Assembly (NCBI GenBank): GCA_963973975.1
Contig: CAXBCF010000003.1
Coordinates: forward strand, 1 to 64,000
DNA: 64,000 bases
DNA from: UBA1494_A sp963973975
Lineage (GTDB): Bacteria; Bacteroidota; Bacteroidia; Flavobacteriales_E; Vicingaceae
Direction of reading: 5' to 3'
Of this stretch, positions 57,599-64,000 are shown in pieces (position 1 is the stretch's first letter; the number at the start of each line of letters is the position of its first letter). The translations under genes were made by a program, and so were the position numbers. Below the pieces are notes generated by a model that saw only the letters and a program-made list of their open reading frames with translations, was not told the origin of the DNA and made no database searches.

Positions 57599-60500
57599 TT
57601 ACTGCCCGTGGCATTGTTTGAATTTCTTGCCACTTCCGCAAGGGCAAGGCTCATTTCTGCCAACTTTCTTTTCTACACGAACTGGTTCTGCTTTTGGTTT
57701 TGGCGTTTCCCCTTGTTGGTTAGCTTGCTGCGTATTTTGATTGCCAGCTCCCACAAGATCTGTTCTTGAAGTTTGCAGTTTAGGCGTTTCAGCAAGTTGC
57801 TGAGGTGCTTTCTGAACTTGTTCTTGGGCATTTTGCTGTGGTAAATTCCCTTTCATCAAAAAGGAAATAATTTCCTTATTGGTTCGATCAATCATTTGCT
57901 TGAAAAGCTCAAAAGCTTCAAACTTATAAATTAACAAAGGGTCTTTTTGCTCATAAACAGCACCTTGAACAGATTGCTTTAAATCGTCCATTTCTCTCAA
58001 ATGCTCTTTCCAAGCATTGTCTATTAAGGCCAAAATAATGTTTTTTTCAAAAGAACTTGAAATGCTTTTTCCTTCGCTCTCGTATGCCAATTTTAAAGGA
58101 GTAATCACTTGTATGGTGCGTTTTCCATCTGTGAAAGGCACAGCAATATTTTCATAGTTGCCAGCTTCATTTTCATACACATTTTTAATTACGGGAAAAG
58201 CTGCCACTGCAACCATCTCAGTTTTTTGTCGGTAGGCTTTTATGGCATTTGAAAAGATGCTTTCAGTCAATTCATTCTCGTTCGAGTTTAAGAATTCAGA
58301 CTCTTTCACCGGGCTTTCCATTCCAAAATTTCGAATCAATTCGAAACGGAATTCTTCAAAATCTTTTCCATCTAAACCATATTGAACAACAGAAGCAATT
58401 GAATCATACATCATGTTGGAAATGTCTACCTTCAATCGCTCTCCAAATAATGCGTTTCTTCTTCTTTTGTAAATTACTTCACGTTGTGAATTCATCACAT
58501 CGTCATATTCCAACAATCTTTTACGAACACCAAAATTGTTTTCTTCAACCTTTTTCTGAGCTCTCTCAATGGATTTTGTAATCATTGAATGTTGAATCAC
58601 TTCTCCTTCTTCCAACCCAAGTCGATCCATCAACTTAGCGATACGATCAGATCCGAATAAACGCATCAAATTATCTTCCAAGGAAACATAAAACTGAGAA
58701 CTTCCCGGATCTCCTTGTCGACCAGCTCTACCTCTTAACTGCCTGTCAACTCGTCGAGATTCATGCCTTTCTGTACCGATAATTGCCAAACCACCTGCGG
58801 CTTTAACTTCTGCTGAAAGCTTAATGTCTGTTCCACGACCTGCCATGTTGGTAGCAATGGTTACGGCTCCTTTTTTTCCTGCCTCAGCTACAATTTCAGA
58901 CTCTCTTTGGTGCAACTTAGCATTCAAAACATTGTGTTTAATGTTTTTCATTTTAAGCATTCTACTCAACAATTCAGAGATTTCAACGGAAGTTGTACCA
59001 ACCAAAACTGGTCTGCCTTGGTTAACCAAGTTGACAATTTCTTCACTTACTGCATTGTATTTTTCTCGAGTTGTTTTGTAAACCAAATCCTCTCTGTCGT
59101 CACGTGCAATTGGTTTATTGGTAGGAATTACTACCACATCCAATTTGTAGATGTCCCACAACTCTCCAGCTTCAGTTTCTGCAGTACCTGTCATACCCGA
59201 AAGCTTGTGGTACATTCTAAAGTAATTCTGTAAAGTTACCGTGGCGTAGGTTTGTGTAGCAGCTTCAACTTTTACATTTTCCTTCGCTTCAATTGCTTGG
59301 TGCAAACCATCCGAATACCTTCGGCCTTCCATAATCCTACCTGTTTGCTCATCTACAATTTTCACTTTGTTGTCCATCACAACGTATTCAGTATCTTTTT
59401 CAAAAAGTGTGTAGGCTTTCAATAATTGATTGACGGTATGAATTCTTTCAGCCTTAATGGAGTAGTTTTGAATTACTTTGTCTTTTTCAATTATTTTTTC
59501 TTCCTCGTTTTTAGAAGATTTTTCAACTTCACCGAGCATGGTGCTCAAATCTGGAAGAATGAAAAAGTCTTTGTCTTGATCAGTTCCGCTGATAAGTTCA
59601 AGTCCTTTTTCTGTGAGTTCAATGGAATTATTTTTTTCATCAATTACAAAAAACAACTCTTCATCTACTTTATGCATTTCCTTGGATTGGTCTTGCATGT
59701 AAAAGTTCTCGGTTTTTTGCAACTGAGTACGGATTCCTGGTTCACTCAAAAATTTAATTAAGGCCTTGTTTTTAGGTAAACCTCTGAAGCAGCGCAATAA
59801 AGCCATTCCGCCTTCTTCAATTATTTTTTTCTGCTCTTTTCCTTCAGCTTCAACATTTCCGCTTAATTTTTTCTTAGCATCAGCAATTAAGGTGGTGATT
59901 AATCTTTTTTGAGCACTAACCAATTTTTCCATTAAAGGCTTTAACTGGCTAAATTCTTGAATGTCGCCTTTTGGCGTTGGACCTGAAATAATTAATGGGG
60001 TTCTTGCATCGTCAATTAAAACAGAATCAACTTCATCAATAATGGCGTAGTGGTGTTTTCGCTGCACCAATTCTTCTGGGGTGCGCGACATGTTATCTCT
60101 CAGATAATCAAATCCAAATTCATTGTTGGTGCCGTAAGTAATGTCCGCTTGATAGGCTTTTCTTCTTTCTGGAGAGTTTGGTTGATGATTGTCGATACAA
60201 TCTACAGTAAGTCCATGAAACTCAAAAATGGGACCCATCCATTCGGAGTCTCTTTTTGCAAGGTAGTTGTTTACAGTTACCAAATGAACTCCTCTTGCTG
60301 CTAAAGCATTTAGGTAAACCGGCAAAGTAGCAACCAAAGTTTTTCCTTCACCAGTTGCCATTTCGGCAATTTTACCTGAGTGAAGTACAATTCCTCCAAT
60401 TAGCTGAACATCGTAATGCAGCATATCCCACTGAACTTCTGTGCCGGCAGCCAACCACTTGTTTTTCCAAATTGCTTTTTCGCCTTGAATGACAATGTTT

Positions 60501-60937
60501 TCTTTTCGAGCTGATAAATCTCGATCCATTTCAGAAGCAGAAACTTCTATTTCCTCATTCTCTTTAAAACGTCTTGCAGTTTCTTTAATTACTGAAAAAG
60601 CTTCAGGTAAAAGTTCTTCTAAAATCGTTTCAATTTTCCCATCAATGCCTTCTTCAATGGCATCAATTTGTTCGTAGATTCCTTCTTTTTTCTCAATCTC
60701 TTCTTCAGCATCAGCTTTCTGTTTCAAGGCTTCAATTTCCTTTAGTTCAGAGCCGATGAATTCTTGGATTTTATTTTTAAATTCCTGTGTTTTAGCTCTC
60801 AACGCATCATTGCTGAGTTCTTTTATAGATGGATAAGCTTCTTTGATCTTATTCAACAATGGGCTGACTTCTTTTAAGTCACGTTCGGCTTTATTTCCTA
60901 ATATTTTTTTGAAGGTATTGGCAATCGCACTCAGCAT
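57599..60937 (-). CDS. secA: Preprotein translocase ATPase SecA
   Basis: A 1112-aa SecA: Walker A MATGEGKT, the DEVDSVLIDDARTPLIISG segment, GRGTDIKL, the motif VI RQLRGRAGRQGDPGSSQ, and the C-terminal zinc-binding CPCGSGKKFKQCHG. SecA powers protein export through SecYEG. The length, about 200 residues longer than E. coli SecA, is usual in Bacteroidota because of inserted segments. A core host gene; the reading frame is intact. Confidence 0.97.
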   Translation of the reverse strand: MLSAIANTFKKILGNKAERDLKEVSPLLNKIKEAYPSIKELSNDALRAKTQEFKNKIQEFIGSELKEIEALKQKADAEEEIEKKEGIYEQIDAIEEGIDGKIETILEELLPEAFSVIKETARRFKENEEIEVSASEMDRDLSARKENIVIQGEKAIWKNKWLAAGTEVQWDMLHYDVQLIGGIVLHSGKIAEMATGEGKTLVATLPVYLNALAARGVHLVTVNNYLAKRDSEWMGPIFEFHGLTVDCIDNHQPNSPERRKAYQADITYGTNNEFGFDYLRDNMSRTPEELVQRKHHYAIIDEVDSVLIDDARTPLIISGPTPKGDIQEFSQLKPLMEKLVSAQKRLITTLIADAKKKLSGNVEAEGKEQKKIIEEGGMALLRCFRGLPKNKALIKFLSEPGIRTQLQKTENFYMQDQSKEMHKVDEELFFVIDEKNNSIELTEKGLELISGTDQDKDFFILPDLSTMLGEVEKSSKNEEEKIIEKDKVIQNYSIKAERIHTVNQLLKAYTLFEKDTEYVVMDNKVKIVDEQTGRIMEGRRYSDGLHQAIEAKENVKVEAATQTYATVTLQNYFRMYHKLSGMTGTAETEAGELWDIYKLDVVVIPTNKPIARDDREDLVYKTTREKYNAVSEEIVNLVNQGRPVLVGTTSVEISELLSRMLKMKNIKHNVLNAKLHQRESEIVAEAGKKGAVTIATNMAGRGTDIKLSAEVKAAGGLAIIGTERHESRRVDRQLRGRAGRQGDPGSSQFYVSLEDNLMRLFGSDRIAKLMDRLGLEEGEVIQHSMITKSIERAQKKVEENNFGVRKRLLEYDDVMNSQREVIYKRRRNALFGERLKVDISNMMYDSIASVVQYGLDGKDFEEFRFELIRNFGMESPVKESEFLNSNENELTESIFSNAIKAYRQKTEMVAVAAFPVIKNVYENEAGNYENIAVPFTDGKRTIQVITPLKLAYESEGKSISSSFEKNIILALIDNAWKEHLREMDDLKQSVQGAVYEQKDPLLIYKFEAFELFKQMIDRTNKEIISFLMKGNLPQQNAQEQVQKAPQQLAETPKLQTSRTDLVGAGNQNTQQANQQGETPKPKAEPVRVEKKVGRNEPCPCGSGKKFKQCHGQ

Positions 60938-60973
60938 CTTATAAATTCTTTTAAATTTAATTCAAAACGATGA

Positions 60974-60981
60974 CAAAGTTA
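60974..60981 (-). promoter_or_regulatory. Possible -7 box upstream of secA
   Basis: On the minus strand TAACTTTG fits the TAnnTTTG -7 element, 37 bases upstream of the SecA start. I do not see a TTTG at the usual 19-21 base distance, so the promoter is only a candidate. The rest of the 308-base gap up to 61245 shows nothing else except the terminator at 61192-61224. Confidence 0.3.
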
Positions 60982-61191
60982 CTCAAATTAAGGTCGCTAT
61001 TTAGAGTCTGTCTAGAATGTCCGATATACTCATTATTGTTTATTCTTAACTGTATTCGTGAGTTCGCTTTGCTCGGTACTTCGTTGTTACCAAAAGTTTA
61101 AATCCTCGAATATGCTAATATACTGCGATTTAAAAATTTTTTTACGCCTCAATCTCGAACATTTTAGCCCAACCTTATTTATTATAATGCA

Positions 61192-61224
61192 AAAAGAGCC
61201 ACTTCTGGAAGAAGCAGCTCTTTT
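61192..61224 (-). terminator. Rho-independent terminator of DUF2795 gene
   Basis: AAAAGAGC (61192-61199) and GCTCTTTT (61217-61224) pair, and the inner CTTCT/AGAAG pairs as well, giving a long hairpin with a T-run on the minus strand. It lies about 20 bases after the stop at 61245. Because it is symmetrical it could also work in the other direction. Confidence 0.7.
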
Positions 61225-61244
61225 AATAGATTTTATTTTAGACC

Positions 61245-61466
61245 TTAATATTCGTCTTCATTAAAGAAGAAATCTTCTTTGGTCGGATAGTCCGGCCAAA
61301 TGTCTTCGATTGTTTCATACAATTCACCTTCATCTTCAATTTCTTGAAGATTTTCAACCACTTCGAGTGGCGCACCTGCTCTAATGGCAAAGTCAATTAA
61401 TTCGTCTTTAGTTGCCGGCCAAGGAGCATCTTCCAAATAAGAAGCTAATTCAAGTGTCCAATACAT
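61245..61466 (-). CDS. DUF2795 domain protein
   Basis: A 73-aa acidic protein matching DUF2795: a WPATKDELIDFA helix, GAPLEVVENLQEI, and the ending IWPDYPTKEDFFFNEDEY, which is highly conserved in Bacteroidota. Function is unknown. Followed by its own terminator. Confidence 0.85.
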   Translation of the reverse strand: MYWTLELASYLEDAPWPATKDELIDFAIRAGAPLEVVENLQEIEDEGELYETIEDIWPDYPTKEDFFFNEDEY

Positions 61467-61575
61467 TTAATGTAGTCGTTTTTGATTCTTCGCAAAAGTA
61501 ATTTTTTTGAATTTAAAAGCAAGCCAAATTATAAACACAATTTTTTTGATTAAATTGATGATTGTTAAATACTTA

Positions 61576-62124
61576 TTATTTTTTGGCTACCCAAGGGGTT
61601 TCAGTAGCACCTAAATCTTTGGTCAATTTTCGCGATAAAGTGAAAAGAAAATCTGAAAGTCGATTAAGGTACCTGATTACTTTTTCATTTACAGGACTTT
61701 CGTTGGCTAAATGTACACAAATTCGCTCTGCTCTCCTACATACACAACGGGTTATGTGAGTGTATGAAACTGTTGGGTGTCCACCCGGTAAAATGAAAGA
61801 TTTCATTGTTTCCAAATTTTCATCCATTCGATCAATTTCGTTTTCTAGGAAAACAATGTCATTTTCATACAAATCTGGGAGTTTCATTTTAGAATTTTCT
61901 GATTCAGCTGCTAATTGTGAACCAATTGTAAAAAGTCGATCTTGAATTTCTATTAAAGTGTTTTTACTAGTTTCATCAATATCTTGGTCTCTAATCAAGC
62001 CAATGTATGAATTGAGTTCGTCAACAGTTCCATATGCTTCAATCCTTAAATGATGCTTAGAAACGCGTCTGCCGCCAATTAATGATGTTTGACCCTTGTC
62101 TCCTTTTTTTGTATAAATTTTCAT
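61576..62124 (-). CDS. Cob(I)alamin adenosyltransferase, PduO type
   Basis: A 182-aa PduO-type ATP:cob(I)alamin adenosyltransferase. The ATP-binding N-terminus TKKGDKGQTSLIGG and the YGTVDELNSYIG motif are present, as are CRRAER and the ending helices. It makes coenzyme B12 from reduced cobalamin and is typically used with a B12-dependent mutase. It ends 17 bases from the ABC ATPase start on the same strand. Confidence 0.92.
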   Translation of the reverse strand: MKIYTKKGDKGQTSLIGGRRVSKHHLRIEAYGTVDELNSYIGLIRDQDIDETSKNTLIEIQDRLFTIGSQLAAESENSKMKLPDLYENDIVFLENEIDRMDENLETMKSFILPGGHPTVSYTHITRCVCRRAERICVHLANESPVNEKVIRYLNRLSDFLFTLSRKLTKDLGATETPWVAKK

Positions 62125-62141
62125 TGAGTTATAGTTTATCT

Positions 62142-62855
62142 TTAAGCAAATGAAGTGATCTCTTTGTTCAATTCGTCACTTTCAATGTTTCCATCTTTTA
62201 GTCGAATAATTCGGTGCGCATGCTTTGCAATATCTTCTTCGTGGGTTACTAAAATAATCGTGTTTCCCGCCTTGTGAATTTCATCAAAAAGTCCCATAAT
62301 TTCATGTGAGGTTTTTGAATCGAGGTTTCCTGTTGGTTCGTCAGCTAAAATTATTGAAGGGTGATTCACCATTGCTCGGGCAATAGCAACTCTTTGCCTT
62401 TGACCGCCTGAAAGTTCGTTGGGTTTGTGAGTCATCCGATTGGCTAAACCCACTTGCTGCAAAACTTCCGTAGCACGTTCAGTTCTGTTTGATTTTGATT
62501 GTCCTGCATAAATTAATGGAAGCGCAACATTGTCTAAAGCAGATGCTCGAGGTAATAAATTAAATGTTTGGAAAACAAAACCAATTTCTTTGTTTCTGAT
62601 TTCAGCTAGTTCATCATCGCTTAGTTTGCTAACGTCTTTTTGATTTAAGATATAAGTACCTGATGTAGGAGTATCAAGGCAACCAAGAAGATTCATTAGG
62701 GTAGATTTTCCAGAACCGGAAGGGCCCATAAGTGCCAAGTATTCGTTTTTTTGAATGCTAAAAGAAATTTCTTTGAGAACTTTTATTACTTGGTTACCAA
62801 GTTTAAAATTTCTAACCAGATTTTGAATTTCTATTATTGCCTTATCAGAAGTCAT
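62142..62855 (-). CDS. ABC transporter ATP-binding protein, LolD/MacB type
   Basis: A 237-aa ABC ATPase: Walker A GPSGSGKS, Q-loop, signature LSGGQRQRVAIARA, Walker B IILADEPTGNLDS and the H-loop. The pattern IQKNEYLALMGPSGSGKST is that of the MacB/LolD/FtsE branch, which drives MacB- or Lol-type transporters. The membrane partner is not in the window. The next gene to its left follows after 17 bases, and it may form an operon with it. Confidence 0.85.
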   Translation of the reverse strand: MTSDKAIIEIQNLVRNFKLGNQVIKVLKEISFSIQKNEYLALMGPSGSGKSTLMNLLGCLDTPTSGTYILNQKDVSKLSDDELAEIRNKEIGFVFQTFNLLPRASALDNVALPLIYAGQSKSNRTERATEVLQQVGLANRMTHKPNELSGGQRQRVAIARAMVNHPSIILADEPTGNLDSKTSHEIMGLFDEIHKAGNTIILVTHEEDIAKHAHRIIRLKDGNIESDELNKEITSFA

Positions 62856-62942
62856 TTTTATGCAAAGTGTTTGTTTGATTGATTTCTTAACTACGATATA
62901 ATTTACAATAAAATTAATTTTAAAAAATTGATTGAGGAGTAC

Positions 62943-63728
62943 TTAATGATAAACGGTAAAATGTTCTTTGGCTTGATCTGTTTTAAAAAATAAGATACCC
63001 ATTTGAAATAAGTCTATGCTGATACTAACCTGAGGGTGTTTTTGAATTTCATTCCATGCCGCATGCATCTCTCGCGACCAATAAATATCATCAAAGATAA
63101 AAATGCTATCTGGGTTTGCTTTTTTTAGGCACTTTTCAAAATAGTCAATTGTCGGTTTCTTTTGATGATTGCCATCAAAAAATACAAAGTCGAGTGTTTT
63201 TTTTGAGTTAATGATTTCTTCAAGCACATCATCAAATGGAGCATTGACAACTTCGATATTGTTGATGTTTAATTTTTTATAGTTGACTTTGGCAATTTTT
63301 GCAATCTGAGGAGAACCTTCAATACTCGTGATTTCAGCTGAAGGATTTGCTTTAGCCATGTAAGCTGTTGTGAGTCCAAAAGAAGTGCCTATTTCTAAAA
63401 TGTTTTGTGGTTTGAATTCATAAATCAAACGAAAAATTAATTGAGCATTTTTTGGATCTTTTAAAGCGGATTTGCTGATGCTGCTGATTTTGCGTTCGTT
63501 TTTATTATTTTTTCTTGAACCTGCTCCTAAATCAATTACTTCAATTTTTTTGTGAGTCAATTGAAGTTTTGCTCGTAAAGATTCAATTTCTTCGAAACAA
63601 TAAAATGGAATTTTTTCTTGAAAAATACTGCGATTTAAGTTGAAAACAAAAGGAGAGTGAATTCCGTGTAAGTGAATTGAGTTAAGTAAGTAGTTGATAT
63701 ATTTTAAAATACGCCAAATATTAGTCAT
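62943..63728 (-). CDS. Class I SAM-dependent methyltransferase
   Basis: From the ATG at 63728 (261 aa; the open frame begins 24 codons earlier but would overlap the DUF1232 gene widely). It has motif I ILEIGTSFGLTTAYMA, motif II-like ITSIEGSPQIA and an IFFDGNHQ strand near VDFVFFDG. The nearest relatives are O-methyltransferase-type families. The start overlaps the previous stop as ATGACTAA. The substrate is unknown. Confidence 0.7.
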   Translation of the reverse strand: MTNIWRILKYINYLLNSIHLHGIHSPFVFNLNRSIFQEKIPFYCFEEIESLRAKLQLTHKKIEVIDLGAGSRKNNKNERKISSISKSALKDPKNAQLIFRLIYEFKPQNILEIGTSFGLTTAYMAKANPSAEITSIEGSPQIAKIAKVNYKKLNINNIEVVNAPFDDVLEEIINSKKTLDFVFFDGNHQKKPTIDYFEKCLKKANPDSIFIFDDIYWSREMHAAWNEIQKHPQVSISIDLFQMGILFFKTDQAKEHFTVYH

Positions 63729-64000
63729 CAGATTTTTCTGAGTTTTCTTGTTCCCACTTTTTAAACTTATCAATGTCTTCTTTGATAGAAGAAAGTACAA
63801 AACTAATTACTGTGATGTCATCGAAAAAACCTGCAATAGGAATAAAATCTGGAATAAAGTCGAAGGGAATAACAAAGTAAAGCAGTGCTGTTACAGCATA
63901 AACAATCGTTTTAACCGGAACTTCTCTATATTTCTTGAGTTTCCATGCGCTAACTAAACGCAAAAGTGTTTGGAATTCATTCCAAACACTTTTTAATTGT
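63721..64000 (-). CDS. DUF1232 membrane protein (partial, 5' end off window)
   Basis: The frame is open from the window edge (about 64000) to the stop at 63721. The visible 93 codons hold a TM pair and the DUF1232 motif FVIPFDFIPDFIPIAGFFDD. A shorter start at a TTG (63961-63963) is possible, but the upstream residues (KSVWNEFQTLL, then RLVSAW) are still in frame and fit the family, so the gene probably begins beyond the window. The hairpin at 63962-63993 is within the coding sequence and is not a terminator. It overlaps the methyltransferase start by 8 bases. Confidence 0.75.
   Translation of the reverse strand, partial: QLKSVWNEFQTLLRLVSAWKLKKYREVPVKTIVYAVTALLYFVIPFDFIPDFIPIAGFFDDITVISFVLSSIKEDIDKFKKWEQENSEKSDD

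Noticed and set aside
63962..63993. A near-perfect inverted repeat with a T-run at the right edge, looking like a terminator.
   Set aside because: It lies inside an open reading frame that continues to the window edge and fits the N-terminus of a DUF1232 protein, so it is more likely coding sequence by chance palindrome.

Overview
The window is a piece of a Bacteroidota chromosome, probably of a Flavobacteriia-like lineage, carrying a large integrated element. Support for the host: a long SecA (1112 aa) with a C-terminal zinc motif, a DUF2795 protein, a CPXCG protein, TAnnTTTG-type -7 promoter boxes and few Shine-Dalgarno sequences. The right flank (about 56.7-64 kb) is ordinary host DNA and looks more AT-rich than the element. 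It holds a four-helix-bundle gene between two copies of a hairpin repeat, then cpxcg, secA, DUF2795, a cob(I)alamin adenosyltransferase, a LolD/MacB-type ABC ATPase, a methyltransferase and a DUF1232 protein that runs off the window.

The element's right end is at a 3' fragment of tRNA-Leu(UAA) (56688-56747), next to a tyrosine recombinase (55273-56490). The fragment lacks its 5' half, so the intact tRNA and the left end should lie to the left. I find no matching site in the window, so the element is at least about 54 kb and may include the metal-resistance genes at the left edge (end of a P-type ATPase, an HMA-AraC fusion regulator) and a degenerate PAS/histidine-kinase protein.

From right to left the element has five parts. 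(1) A control region with two divergent CI-like regulators, operator-like boxes and small DNA-binding proteins. (2) A replication and anti-defence block (28-53 kb): a winged-helix protein, a glycosyltransferase, membrane proteins, a 1285-aa polyvalent protein (ADP-ribosyltransferase-like plus N6-methyltransferase), a 1419-aa Strawberry-notch helicase, a MoxR-type AAA ATPase with a VWA-like partner, a DnaA-domain-IV-like protein, an FtsK/HerA/Zot-like ATPase that may package DNA, and two methyltransferases. (3) A plus-strand stretch with a dedicated promoter and two copies of a pseudoknotted RNA. (4) A plus-strand defence island (20-27.7 kb): a broken zincin gene, an AbiE toxin-antitoxin pair and a Hachiman-type HamA/HamB pair. 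(5) A minus-strand array of about 33 small genes (2.1-19.8 kb).

The array is the most unusual part. It has no terminase, portal, HK97 capsid, tape-measure or sheath gene. Instead, most of its proteins carry a single membrane anchor fused to a peptidoglycan hydrolase, a peptidoglycan-binding domain, a coiled coil or an unknown domain. It also has holin/spanin-like genes, an endolysin-like protein, fibre-like proteins and a candidate capsid protein followed by its own terminator. A second protein shares the candidate capsid fold but has a YVTN beta-propeller inserted in it. My reading is that this is a large prophage of a non-tailed virus with an internal membrane, far bigger than the 10-20 kb usual for prokaryotic viruses of that type. 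That interpretation is inference. The gene content behind it is visible in the sequence.
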